Shown in pieces: positions 49,301 through 58,389 of a stretch of DNA of 64,000 nt. A program made the translations under genes and the position numbers. The notes under the pieces are model-generated. The model was not told the DNA's origin. It did not search any database and was given only the letters and a program-made list of their open reading frames with translations. The DNA lies in NCBI GenBank assembly GCA_947561585.1, contig CANNZV010000340.1:62001-126000 (forward strand), read 5' to 3'. Source of the stretch: Caprella mutica. Taxonomy: Eukaryota > Arthropoda > Malacostraca > Amphipoda > Caprellidae. Within the stretch, counting starts at the first letter, position 1. Every line of letters starts with the position of its first letter.

Positions 49301-52300
49301 GTGACTGACTACCAGCAACACGCACTTTGTTTGACTGATTACCAGAAACACGCATTTTATGTGACTGACTACCAGAAACACGCACTTTGTGTGACTGAAT
49401 ACCAGCAACACGCACTTTGTGTGACTGACTACTAGAAACACGCATTTTATGTGACTGATTACCAGAAACACGCATTTTATGTGACTGACTACCAGAAACA
49501 CGCACTTTGTGTGACTGACTACCAGAAACACGCACTTTGTGTGACTGATTACCAGAAACACGCACTTTGTGTGACTGATTACCAGTAACACGCACTTTGT
49601 GTGATTGATTACCAGAAACATGAAATTTGTGTGACTGATTACCAGTAACACGCACTTTGTGTGACTGATTACCAGAAACACGCACTTTGTGTGACTGATT
49701 ACCAGTAACACGCACTTTGTGTGACTGATTACCAGAAACACGCACTTTGTGTGACTGATTACAAGAAACACGCACTTTGTGTGACTGATTACCAGTAACA
49801 CGCACTTTGTGTGACTGATTACCAGTAACATGCACTTTGTGTAACTGATTACCAGTAACACGCACTTTGTGTGACTGATTACCAGAAACACGCACTTTGT
49901 GTGACTGATTACCAGTAACACGCACTTTGTGTGATTGATTACCAGAAACATGAAATTTGTGTGACTGATTACCAGTAACACGCACTTTGTGTGACTGATT
50001 ACCAGTAACATGCACTTTGTGTGACTGATTACCAGTAACACGCACTTTGTGTGACTGATTACCAGAAACACGCACTTTGTGTGACTGATTACCAGTAACA
50101 CGCACTTTGTGTGACTGATTACCAGAAACACGCACTTTGTGTGACTGATTACCAGTAACACGCACTTTGTGTGACTGATTACCAGTAACACGCACTTTGT
50201 GTGATTGATTACCAGAAACATGAAATTTGTGTGACTGATTACCAGAAACACGCACTTTGTGTGACTGATTACCAGTAACACGCACTTTGTGTGACTGATT
50301 ACCAGAAACACGCACTTTGTGTGACTGATTACAAGAAACACGCACTTTGTGTGACTGATTACCAGTAACACGCACTTTGTGTGACTGATTACCAGTAACA
50401 TGCACTTTGTGTGACTGATTAATCAATAATAACACATTTTAATTTCAAACAAAAATCGACATTGAAATATATACTATTCGAGTGAAGGAACACTTACAAT
50501 GCAGATGCGATTTAAGTATCGGATGCAAATTAAAAAAGGTTATAATAAAAGGAAATCGCATTGTAATATTGATGCTCGTATTTTAGAATGATGACCTATT
50601 GAAAAATAATTCTGTCAATAATTCAAGCCAGGAAATTGCCTCTTTTCCCTAGGAGTAACCAAATAATAGGACCGTGAACTAACTCAAGATGAAGTTGGTG
50701 GGCTTTTCTTAAGGGCCGTACACACGTAGGGTTTTTTAAGTCTTTCCACCAGACTTTTTGCTAAGCTCCTCCTACTTTTTCCACAAGAATATAAGAAAAA
50801 ATGATTTAATTATTATTTATTTCAGTTGGTATCCATGATACCTGTAGGTATCATGGATGGAGCTTAGCAAAAAGTCTGGTGGAAAGACTTAAAAAACCCT
50901 ACGCGTGTACGGCCCTTAAATTTATACAGTAGAGAGTCTAACCATATCAGTTAGTTAGTGAGTTAGCCAGTGTGAAGTCAGTGGTAATAGTGTTGGCATG
51001 ATATGCTCTAATCCCCTTAGTAGTGCAATCAGAGGGGATGCCCTCAGAGCTACTTCAACAGAGGGTATTAGTGCAGTAAGGATATTGCAGCGAAACACGA
51101 GGCTTACAGCCAAAAACATTTTAAAGAAAGGAGCATTAACGCTATTATATAGAAGCACCTTTCTGAATAGAATTTGATTATGATCTTATGGCAATTGGAC
51201 AATGGAAAATATGTACATATACTTCCCAAAGCATTGGCATAGTATAACAATATATACCTTCTAACAAGCATTGGTTTTGAAAGAATTATACTCAATGGGA
51301 TATCCATATTATCAAGATGTTATTTAAATTCATACGTTTTTATGTGAGTGTACTCTTATTCCTGTGTGTCTTCATCCTGCTAAGTGTCTTCTTGCTCCTA
51401 AGTGTCTTCTTGCTCCTAAGTGTCTTCATCCTGCTAAGTGCCTTCTTGCTCCTAAGTGTCTTCTTGCTCCTAAGTGTCTTCTTGCTCCTAAGTGTCTTCT
51501 TGCTCCTAAGTGTCCTCTTGCTCCTAAGTGTCTTCTTGCTCCTAAGTGTCCTCTTGCTCCTAAGTGTCTTTTTGCTCCTAAGTGTCTTCTTGCTCCTAAG
51601 TGTCTTCTTGCTCCTAAGTGTCTTCTTCCTCCTAAGTGTCTTCTTGCTCCTAAGTGTCTTCTTGCTCCTAAGTGTCTTCTTGCTCCTAAGTGTCTTCTTC
51701 CTCCTAAGTTTCTTCTTGCTCCTAAGTGTCTTCTTGCTCCTAAGTGTCTTCTTGCTCCTAAGTGTCTTCTTCCTCCTAAGTTTCTTCTTGCTCCTAAGTG
51801 TCTTCTTGCTCCTAAGTGTCTTCTTGCTCCTAAGTGTCTTCTTGCTCCTAAGTGTCTTCTTGCTCCTAAGTGTCTTCTTGCTCCTAAGTGTCTTCTTGCT
51901 CCTAAGTGTCTTCTTGCTCGTAAGTGTCTTCTTGCTCCTAAGTGTCTTCATGTTCCTAAGTGTCTTCTTGCTCCTAAGTGTCTTCCTGCTCCTAAGTGTT
52001 TTCTTGCTCCTAAGTGTCTTCTTTCTCCTAAGTGTCTTCTTTCTCCTAAGTGTCTTCTTGCTCCTAAGTGTCTTCCTGCTCCTAAGTGTCTTCTTGTTCC
52101 TAAGTGTCTTCTTGCTCCTAGTGTCTTCATGTTCCTAAGTGTCTTCTTGTTCCTAAGTGTCTTCTTGCTCCTAAGTGTCTTCTTGCTCCTAAGTGTCTTC
52201 TTGCTCCTAAGTGTCTTCTTGCTCCTAAGTGTCTTCTTGCTCCTAAGTGTCTATATGTTCCCTAAATGTTCTCTTGTTTCTCCTATGTTGATTTTACTCA

Positions 52301-55300
52301 ACCAATCCTAGTGAAAAATTATTATATTGTTTTACCGAAATGAAGAACTTACCCTATTCTATATATCTGTTTTCCCATATTGGTTGAACTTGAATTGCTA
52401 TAAGCTATCTATTGTATGAGAACTTGATTTGCATGTGTTTATATGCTCCATTGATTGAATTTATTCATAGATGCAATGCACAAAATGATTCTAATCTTCA
52501 ACAGTGCCAGATATTTTGATGTTCATTTAAAACTTTTGTGTCAAAGAAACTGAGAGTGTGTCTAGTGTCACCAAACTATTTTATTTTCCAATCCTAACAT
52601 CTTTTATATGTTCATCAATTCTTGGGCGTGTCTATTTGTTTCTTCTATACCTTCACATAATGCATTCATTACAATATACTCCATATACTACATTGCATTT
52701 ATCTCTATTTTTTACCATGTCCTCTTGTTTTACAAGGTATTTTTCATTGCATTTGTTGATTTATTACCTAAATATAAGTTGAAGGGGCCTAATATTCTCT
52801 GAAGTATTTCACCAGAAGCGCATGATGCAGCTATGAATTTTCTTTCTATGCCATCAGTAGAGTTAGTATCGTTTCCATTACTATTTATTGAGAATTTCCG
52901 TATTCGTCATTTTCTTTGGGTATTCATAGTTATTTAATAGGTATTTAATTATTTTCAAAATATTATTCACTACAAATTTTGAAAGCTCTACTTACCAGTG
53001 ATCTAATCGTACTTCTCTTGAGAGCGATATGGAAAGAGGTATTCTAATTTTCTAACTTTAGAGTTTGCCGGTGTTAAGGTACGTTTTGCGTGCAGCGATT
53101 GTTGCGATCATCGCTCAACGATGATCGCTCAGAAAATAAGAATACACTGAAATTGTGGTCAGCAACAATCGCTCGTTGCAAAACAGCCCCATAGGAATAG
53201 CATTGGACTAGTACTTGGCCGTGTCGCTGGACGTCGATCGTTGAGCGATGATCGTACCAATCGCTTCATGCAAAACGTACCTTTTTCTGTTTTCTATATA
53301 TATTTTGAATTTCAAAGTGCCATCTTGGTGTCTTATTAATTCTATATCTAAATACGGCAAAGCTTAATTACTTTTTAATGGGATATCTTACAACATGAGG
53401 AAGAAACTAAAATAATAAGATCAAAAAAGGAAAATAAATTGAGAGGAAATAGATAGTTAACTATAACTGTAACTTTAAGGGACGTTTCGTTGACGTTTCG
53501 TTGGCAGATATTTCGTCAACAAATTTTCGTAGTGATGATAGTAACACAAATGAAGATCATTTAATATATAAATGAATATAAACATATGCAAATGAAGATT
53601 AAGTTGAAACTCTCTATATTAATGGCCTTTATGTAGTTTGTTGTATCCGCTAGCTTAGTGTACGGCACACTTCATGATTGCACACTCCGATACATATACA
53701 TTAGAGTGTGCTAAAAATCCTCTTTACGAAAATTAAAATTGACTACGAACAATTAAATTTCCAAATGTTCTATCAATCAATTTTTTTCTGGAATCATAAG
53801 ATTCAATTTTCTACCAAATGAAGATGTTTTAAATGTATTACCACTGTAAATAGTATGCAATGCAGTTGTTAAATCTCCGCAAAAGAGTCCGTTAATAAAT
53901 GAATAACTCTATCGGAAACAGATGGGAGAGGAATTACAATATAAAACGCAATGCCTTATTCACAATTATTGCATTTTTGTGCGGGCAACACTTTGTCGAT
54001 ATCAAAATTAGGAGAAGGTGCAGGCCTTGTGGTTATGAAAGAGAAAGAGTCAGGAGGCATTGTAGAGCAAGTAGAGCACACAAGTAAAATAACAATAGTT
54101 AGTATAACATTATAAGAAAGGTGCAGGTCCTATGGCGCCTAAGAGTCTTGCAATTATGAGCTCTAAATCATTGAGGTAGTTGGAAAAGAGCCCGTAAAGG
54201 CTCTGTTTTAACACAGGCACAAAGTGTACCAACGACTCAAGTTACGCTCAAGTTAGTCAATAAGTTGCTCTTTGGAGTCACAAAAAGCAAGGAATTAATG
54301 CAGAGCGTGTCGTTAGGAAAGTATTTAATGCAGGCTGGTCATGTTGGCTTTATTGCCGCTAACGGGGACACCCCCGATGGTTCCGGGGCTACACGTGCGA
54401 CTGTATTACATACTATTATTACTAGAGCTATCCAGCAGTCAATTTGACTGATCCTTACTTTTCAAACATTGATTTTTAATGAATTATTATTGGTAGATTC
54501 GTATTTTTGATTAATGATATAAGGAAACAGTTAATTGTTATTTTAATTGGTATCCATATACCAGCAGGTATCATGGATACCAATAATAAAAAATAAATTA
54601 TAATTATTATATCGTTTTTTCTCAGGAGGTATCATGGATCCCAATAAAAAATGAAAATTAAATGTCCCCCTTATATTACAAATCAAAATCTTCAAGTATT
54701 TACCAAAAATAATTTAAAAAATACCAATGTTTCAAAAATTAAAACCAGTCAAATTCACTGCTTGGCTGCTCTAGGATTAATCTCTCACGGGAACAGGTTA
54801 TTTAAATACAGTGATAGGAAAGAATATACCATATATTTAACTTGATATTTATTCATAAGAATAATTCTGTGTGGAAAGTTCTAATTTTGGTTGCTAGCAA
54901 TTAAAACACAGTGAATATAAAGTGGTTAAAAGAAGAGAGCCATACGCCGACTAAAAGTGCGTAAGGGAAGTGACTCTCAATTGCATCTCATTGCGCGGCA
55001 GAGAAAAGAAAGAAAGAGAGATAATAAAAGAGTCTCTTGGTACTAGACACAAATGAAAGTTCGGGAGGCAAAGAAACTCTACCATCAACAATTGAAAAAC
55101 TTTTAAATTCTCCTGGATTTAAGGCAAGCCTCTCGGCATTACCTAACTTCTCTCCGACTGACTCAGGCACTAAATTAAAAAGATTGACAGAGGGTCTGAT
55201 AGGTGTAGACAACCTTTATAGATGTACAAATGAGCTCACTAGTACTCTATGCTGATGTACACCTTATCGTAAGGTGGATCACAAGGTGGATCACGAGGTG

Positions 55301-58300
55301 GATCACAAAGTGGATCACGAGGTGGATCACGAGGTGAATAGAAATAATACTTAAGCCATTCGATCCGACAATTCAAATATGAAAATTATAATATTTATGA
55401 TTTTTTTTTCGTATAAATGTCATGCCCTCTTGATCACGCTGTGCCATCTTTGGATCCATCATAAGCGCAACCATCCATCGATTGCTGCTCGTTCAAGCGA
55501 TATTCAAGGCTACTTTACAAATATTATGCAGAGTTAGTCTACCAATCCAGTTGGGTTCGAAAAGTTTAATTATTATTTCTAGTCATCTATTTTTTATTAA
55601 CCGCCTCTCCATCAGACACCCAGTCAAACCGCTAACTTAATCTTATATAATTGTTTTTAAGAATATTTTCAATACCCGACTATCAATCGATAGTTGCGCT
55701 AATGAAGGATTCATAGATAGAGCAACGTGCAATCGATCGATATCACAAATTGATCAAAAGTGCAGAGCACGTTTACACACACACATATACCTCGTGTATA
55801 CATACACATTCACACACGCATATATCTCGTGTGTACTCAGTACTCACCTACACACACCCCTCGTATATCATGCACACACACACACGTACACACCACTCTC
55901 TCTGGTGTACACATTCTTCTTCCCCTGAAGTCGCTTATGTTTTGTTTTGTCCATAAATTCAGCTGTAGTCGCTGGCATAGCAATAAAAGACCAGGAACAA
56001 GAGGAGCTGCGTGCAAATATAGTACAGTGGCGTAAAAGTACCGCCACACACTGAATTTGTGCTCAAAGAAACACCCTCAAAAAAGAAACAAGGAAGAGGG
56101 GAGGGGGTCAAATCATGAATAGAGGGGCTGGTACATTCGCATTTGTAAAGGGGGGAATGGTGAATATTTAGTTATTATATAGATATGTAATATATTTTAA
56201 ATGAATGGAAACAATTTTCCAAAAATTATCCATTGGTAACATTTTAATAGTGAAAGTAATGAAGTTGCCAAAAGAAATTTAATAAATGCTACCTGTCTCC
56301 TGTCAATCTTTCCTCATTATAAAATTTACAAAAAATCCTATACCTAAATATTTATTATCGGTCGGTTTCACATTTTCGGTCATATTAGGAAAAAACGATA
56401 TAATAATTATTATTTGATTTAATTTGAAAAAACATTATATATATATATTATAATATCGTTTTTTTTCTTATATGACCAAAGATGTAGAACTGACCGATAA
56501 TTTGTAACTTACTTTACCAACAATATAAATCTACGGACTTTACTAAGAGTATTTGATTTACCTTTCATAATTAATATATAAAAAATATATTCAGCTGAAT
56601 TAATTTTTAAAATAAGATAAGTAGATTATGTTGTTAAAGTTACTAATTTTACAGGATAGAAATAGAGCAAATCTTTAAAAAATTATCAGCTGAAGAATAA
56701 GATGTATGTAGCATCGGTTACCTGAGATATAAACGGCAGTTTTCTGTCTTTTATTTTCTGCATCGAAAGGCATTACAGTCTGGAATTTTATGTCCCCCTG
56801 CGTATGGATGGCTACTCTAACAGATACATTTTGCAGTTTATTTCATATTGAAAAACACTGAACGAACTGTGAACATTTATTCTGAGGTGAATTGGGAGGA
56901 ATGATGACTTTATATGGCAATGCAAAATGAGATATATAAAAAAACATGCATTTTATACACACATTCCTATGTAATGGTAACAATTACTTATTTAATAATG
57001 GTATATTAATATGCATTGCACTAAGTATTTCCAAATTGTGTAGCGAGGTATGAGAATTATATAGTTTTATTTGATGACTTCACTAATAAAACTATCAGAT
57101 AAAAGTGATCTGCTAAAAAAAAAGTATTTATCTATATAACAGTTTTGGGGAGAATAAAAAGGATTATAAGATAAATTTTTCACTACTCTCATATTGTTCT
57201 TTCCTCTCACTTTCACTCCTCACTCTCACTCTCCTATCGCTCTCTTCTTCCTCACTCCCATCACTCTTCTCTCTCTAACTTTCTCATTCACTCCTCTCTC
57301 TCTCTCTTTCTCACTCTCACCATAATAGGCTCATTAAGGTACACAGTCAGTTTCAATTAACTCCTCACAATCTGGAAGGGCAGAGCTAAGCTACACAGTT
57401 AGTCCTTCACTGCTCTTGGATATGTACAATTGTACACACACACACACTTCTACACACATCTACACACACACACATACAAACAAACACACATATCTACACA
57501 TACATCTCATCTAAAATCAGCTCGGTGGCAAAGTATGTGCTTAAATATGTTGAGAACCCAAAGAGGTACTTGATGAAGTACTTAGGTGGTACTTGGTAGA
57601 GTATTTAGATAGTACTTGATTAAGTACTTAGATAGTACTTGGTAAAGTATTTAGATAGTACTTGGTAAAGTTCTTAGATAGTACTTGGTAAAGTACTTAG
57701 ATAGTACTTAGTAAAGTACTTAGATAGTACTTGGTAAAGTACTTAGACAGTACTTGGTAAAGTTCTTAGATAGTACTTGGTAAAGTACTTAGATAGTACT
57801 TGGTAAAGTACTTAGATAGTACTTAGTAAAGTACTTAGATAGTACTTGGTAAAGTACTTAGACAGTACTTGGTAAAGTTCTTAGATAGTACTTGGTAAAG
57901 TACTTAGATAGTACTTGGTAAAGTACTTAGATGGTACTATCACTTTGAGTACTATCATATAAAATGTACATACCGTGAATATGATATAATATTCTTATAG
58001 TACTACTAGTTATGTAATTAGGAACAATTAGTTCTGTTTGTACCTATTTCAATATTCTTTGGAAAAAAACTACACTAACTTCAAACTTCATTACCTGAAT
58101 AGATAAAAATGCAGGTATTTTACTGGTAAGAAACAAAAGTTAAAGTTACGGACACTAAAATTACAAATTCGCTTCTTTATTTCAAACAATTTTGACATCG
58201 AAATAAATAAATTTAGTTCATATTCCTTGCAAAATTCTACCGACAGGATAATAACTAGATCTCAATAACAATTCAAATATAACTTATTAGACTAAGGTTA

Positions 58301-58389
58301 ACTAGATAGCAATTTAAACTATAAGTTACTAAGGTTAGTTACTCACCGCAGGAGAGGCAGAAGCAAAGCATCACCACATTCCACACCAT
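31308..58389 (-). CDS. beat: Beaten path (Beat)-family two-Ig protein
   Basis: Beat proteins are secreted or membrane-tethered Ig proteins that guide motor axons by binding Sidestep-type partners. Eight exons join in phase: 58389-58347, 41321-41232, 39775-39663, 35850-35715, 32159-32029, 31835-31753, 31661-31516, 31390-31308 (825 nt, 274 residues). Residues 1-15 form a signal peptide (MVWNVVMLCFCLSC). Ig1 has Cys39, Trp53 (LKWYKG) and Cys106 within the hallmark YKCEVSAEAPSF. Ig2 has Cys153, Trp165 (LSWYIA) and Cys216. Asn-X-Ser/Thr sites are at VNCSS and YNETK. The tail (TGSGALPQ then a hydrophobic 256-269) looks like a GPI-anchor signal. All introns are GT-AG, 91 bp to 17 kb, and the large ones are full of minisatellites. 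The family call is firm; which Beat paralogue is not resolved. Confidence 0.92.
31516..31661 (-). CDS. beat: Beat exon 7 (end of Ig2)
   Basis: (R)FQLRRRHLRHGLLSLKCGAT...NNKEKLT plus one base. Acceptor ttgtgctgaag (weak pyrimidine tract), donor GTGAGG. Contains the last Ig2 cysteine and an NET glycosylation site. Confidence 0.85.
31753..31835 (-). CDS. beat: Beat exon 6
   Basis: VQADKGHLQEYAPTRGLHGL...STLGL plus two bases, acceptor tttctgacag, donor GTAACA. The LETS..GL motif is typical of Beat Ig2. Confidence 0.85.
32029..32159 (-). CDS. beat: Beat exon 5 (first half of Ig2)
   Basis: (D)LPQVPPRLSGVQMFYHVGD...SLSWYIADKK, acceptor tttgcttcag, donor GTGGGA (weak). Contains the first Ig2 cysteine and the tryptophan. 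Confidence 0.88.
32160..34080. other. Beat intron 4, distal part, including a family C MITE remnant
   Basis: Mostly unassigned AT-rich sequence. 33735-33875 is a family C foldback copy ('ccattttttcggacacgtaat' and 'catgtcccgaaaatgtggaactgtccgataa'). 33370-33650 is less AT-rich with a short open frame but no recognisable family. Confidence 0.4.
34085..34565 (-). repeat. SINE-like repeat, inverted, in Beat intron 4
   Basis: Reverse complement of the 15950-16410 family: starts 'gtaatttaacatccgtttccgaacc' and ends near 'cattcaccacaaaca'. Confidence 0.55.
34747..35690. repeat. 21-bp tandem array in Beat intron 4
   Basis: About 45 copies of 'agaccaatcattagtaaaatc'. A block with the rare variants 'catttgtaa', 'catcagtaa' and an extra A occurs at about 34881-34990 and again about 338 bp later (35219-35330), showing a 16-unit segmental duplication. 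The array ends close to the exon 4 donor. Confidence 0.9.
35715..35850 (-). CDS. beat: Beat exon 4 (end of Ig1)
   Basis: SSRSSINKVVLYGLTRTSSG...KLLVV plus one base, with YKCEVSAEAPSF. Acceptor ctgccccatcag, donor GTGAGT. A 21-bp array starts about 15-20 bp into the following intron. Confidence 0.92.
36006..36605. repeat. 21-bp tandem array with TGAGTCA core in Beat intron 3
   Basis: Three 30-bp units (tcttaactgtcttaattgtgagtcagtgac) lead into about 23 units of 'gtgagtcagtgagtcttaact'. TGAGTCA, the AP-1/bZIP consensus, is present in most units; four to five units carry TGAGTCG instead. Confidence 0.9.
37146..39082. repeat. 24/23-bp tandem array in Beat intron 3
   Basis: About 81 units of 'acatgtgacacttgtactacaagt' (24 bp) and 'acatgtgacacttacactaaagt' (23 bp). 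The 24-bp form contains the perfect hairpin ACTTGTA-C-TACAAGT. The two forms are blocked: 24-bp at the ends, 23-bp in the middle (about 37860-38340). A marked segment at about 38461-38530 recurs about 260 bp later. Confidence 0.9.
39240..39655. repeat. Foldback repeat in Beat intron 3, next to exon 3
   Basis: 'gaaaattccacca', 'ggaaaattccaccat' and 'gaagttccac' on the left mirror 'gtggaactttcccgcgg', 'ggaattttcc' and 'gtggaattt' on the right. It ends within about 10 bp of the exon 3 donor. Probably another MITE family; ends not clear. Confidence 0.45.
39663..39775 (-). CDS. beat: Beat exon 3 (middle of Ig1)
   Basis: (G)DQLYNLKWYKGTKEIFRYVP...AKGVNVD, acceptor cttcacacag, donor GTGAGT. Contains the Ig tryptophan. 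Its first bases and its acceptor are the template of the adjoining 44-bp array. Confidence 0.9.
39776..40154 (-). repeat. 44-bp array duplicating the exon 3 splice acceptor
   Basis: On the minus strand each unit reads 'cctcttctttactttactctttacacag' followed by 'GTGATCAGCTGTACA', that is, the pyrimidine tract and AG of intron 2 plus the first 15 or so bases of exon 3. Unit starts (plus coordinates of 'gctgtaca') are 39803, 39847, 39891, 39935, 39979, 40023, 40067 and 40111. The real exon edge is the ninth copy. The most distal units are the most diverged. Confidence 0.9.
40155..41231. other. Beat intron 2, remainder
   Basis: No repeat or gene recognised; ordinary AT-rich intron sequence. Confidence 0.4.
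41232..41321 (-). CDS. beat: Beat exon 2 (first half of Ig1)
   Basis: (V)ASLRVKDVTVPGYSRTGK...LVCNFDLEG, acceptor tctctccctacag, donor GTAGGG. Contains the first Ig1 cysteine. CNFDLEG is the usual Beat motif here. Confidence 0.88.
41322..43890. other. Beat intron 1, 3' part
   Basis: Holds short 'gacggacggactgat'-type repeats (41690-41870), half of a family C MITE (42475-42540, 'gggtaagttacgtattaactatcgg'), a short (CA)n near 42765, an approximately 35-45-bp degenerate array at 42940-43110 ('gatgaaaat...agatatac') and a GA-rich stretch at 43365-43510. No gene. Confidence 0.45.
44070..45145. repeat. 51-bp tandem array in Beat intron 1
   Basis: About 21 copies of 'acatggtggaagagaggggaaaatcatatggcaggagagacggggaataa'. 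Units differ mainly by ataaaacatgg/ataatacatgg. The length is a multiple of three, so it yields a 363-codon frame on + and 434- and 311-codon frames on -; all are array read-through. Confidence 0.9.
45285..46330 (-). pseudogene. Dead CR1/jockey-like LINE reverse transcriptase
   Basis: Minus-strand fragments read GAQHGFRAGRSRLTNMLEFF, VIFLDFQKTINKVHH, then SGVPHGSALGSLHFLKYVND and KMNKFADNTKLG. They correspond to the QHGF..GRSCLTNLLE, DFQKAFDKVPH, GVPQGSVLGPLLFLIYINDL and FADDTKL boxes of CR1/jockey-type elements. The catalytic FADD is FADN, and frames are broken. It lies in Beat intron 1 in the gene's own direction. Confidence 0.8.
46365..47312. repeat. 29-bp tandem array in Beat intron 1
   Basis: About 32 copies of 'cactccctatccccgttgttatctccatt', strongly pyrimidine-rich on the plus strand. 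A unit of 29 bp cycles through all three frames without stops, producing three overlapping 220-325-codon frames that are not genes. Confidence 0.9.
47313..48814. other. Beat intron 1 sequence without recognised gene
   Basis: 47930-48190 and 48700-48810 are less AT-rich and hold short open stretches with no family resemblance. Nothing else seen. Confidence 0.35.
48815..50425. repeat. 30-bp tandem array in Beat intron 1
   Basis: About 53 copies of 'gtgtgactgattaccagaaacacgcacttt', with very regular spacing and no spacers. A variant unit 'catgaaatttgtgtg' occurs near 49620, 49950 and 50220, hinting at block duplications. Minus-strand frames of 582 and 547 codons (NQSHKVRVSG-type) are read-through. 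Confidence 0.92.
50713..50915. mobile_element. Foldback MITE family B, copy 3, with TTAA on both sides
   Basis: GGGCCGTACACACGTAGGG / CCCTACGCGTGTACGGCCC ends, flanked by exact TTAA (50709-50712 and 50916-50919). The centre has the palindrome TTGGTATCCATGATACC / GGTATCATGGAT. This copy is the best evidence for TTAA targeting by the family. Confidence 0.85.
51366..52262. repeat. 18-bp tandem array in Beat intron 1
   Basis: About 49 copies of 'ctcctaagtgtcttcttg', pyrimidine-rich on the plus strand. Open frames on both strands (LLLSVF, APKCLL and KKTLRS repeats) are artefacts. A 1-base deletion near 52120 shifts the frame. Confidence 0.92.
52263..53077. other. Beat intron 1 sequence, nothing recognised
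   Basis: AT-rich; short open frames of about 60-75 codons show no family resemblance. Confidence 0.35.
53078..53285. mobile_element. Foldback MITE family G
   Basis: Ends AAGGTACGTTTTGCGTGCAGCGATTG / CAATCGCTTCATGCAAAACGTACCTT. Inner blocks 'gatcatcgctcaacgatgatcgct' and 'gatcgttgagcgatgatcg' are themselves palindromic. Only one copy in the window; flanks are ttaa-like on the left only. Confidence 0.65.
53490..53705. repeat. Short direct repeats and second copy of the 1735-1850 dispersed repeat
   Basis: 53495-53525 has 'gacgtttcgtt' twice followed by a related 'tatttcgtcaac'. 53636-53705 matches 1741-1850 but lacks its GC-rich hairpin. Confidence 0.4.
53890..54445 (+). other. Island of short open frames, origin unknown (part 1)
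   Basis: 53899-54087 encodes a short protein ending in a basic, Cys-containing tail (RRRCRPCGYERERVRRHCRA). About 54215-54447 is open through LLFGVTKSKELMQSV, KYLMQAGHVGFIAANGD and TRATVLHTIITRAIQQSI to a TGA stop. Base composition is less AT-rich than around it. Neither was recognised. A fragment of a large DNA transposon or an endogenous viral element is possible, but this is a guess from the look of the small ORFs. Confidence 0.3.
54540..54660. repeat. Internal fragments of MITE family B
   Basis: 'ttggtatccatataccagcaggtatcatggataccaa' and 'aggaggtatcatggatcccaa' match the centre of family B, but its GGGCCGTACACACG ends are absent. It separates the two short-ORF islands. Confidence 0.5.
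54651..55255 (+). other. Island of short open frames, origin unknown (part 2)
   Basis: 54651-54845 (64 codons) and 55037-55255 (preceded in frame by codons from about 55020; GFKASLSALPNFSPTDSGTK, LIGVDNLYRCTNEL) show coding-like composition but no recognised family. The second ends exactly where a 12-bp array starts. Confidence 0.3.
55262..55340. repeat. 12-bp tandem repeat (GTGGATCACGAG)
   Basis: About six copies of 'aggtggatcacg/a'. Short and well kept. Confidence 0.75.
55775..55890. repeat. CA-rich simple repeat
   Basis: Interrupted (CA)n with 'cacacatatacctcgtgtatacatacac' style units. A second (CA)n patch is at 57432-57500. Confidence 0.6.
56010..56160. repeat. Possible hAT-type end
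   Basis: 'cagtggcgtaaaagtaccgcc' followed by A/G-rich 'gaagaggggagggggtc' resembles CAGTGGCGTA-type hAT ends. 26833-26850 has a similar 'cagtggcgtaagag'. No partner end was found. Confidence 0.25.
56340..56520. mobile_element. Foldback MITE family C in Beat intron 1
   Basis: Arms 'ttatcggtcggtttcacattttcggtcatattagg' and 'tatgaccaaagatgtagaactgaccgataatttgtaacttac', centred on an AT-rich loop. Confidence 0.7.
57180..57325. repeat. CT-rich simple sequence
   Basis: Degenerate 'ctctcactctc' and 'ctctctctttctc' tracts, no clear unit. Confidence 0.6.
57560..57950. repeat. 23-bp tandem array in Beat intron 1
   Basis: About 16 copies of 'agatagtacttggtaaagtactt'. Each unit contains an AGTACTT / AAGTACT inverted repeat. 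A block of about six units (agtacttagtaaa, then agacagtactt, then agttctt) is repeated in order, so part of the array is a duplication about 138 bp long. Confidence 0.88.
58347..58389 (-). CDS. beat: Beat exon 1 (start codon and signal peptide)
   Basis: ATG follows AAG (good context) and encodes MVWNVVMLCFCLSC plus one base. Donor GTGAGT. The final base joins 'TG' of exon 2 to make Val. It is far too short to be seen as an open frame; it was found from the signal-peptide pattern, donor and phase. Confidence 0.8.

Noticed and set aside
48815..50425. CRISPR array (30-bp regular repeats)
   Set aside because: Repeats are directly adjacent with no unique spacers, and the genome is eukaryotic with spliced genes.
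48687..50435. Minus-strand frames of 582 and 547 codons
   Set aside because: 30-bp tandem array; no domain, signal or composition of a real protein.
51317..52311. Leu/Phe/Ser- and Lys-rich frames of 200-315 codons
   Set aside because: 18-bp array read on both strands.
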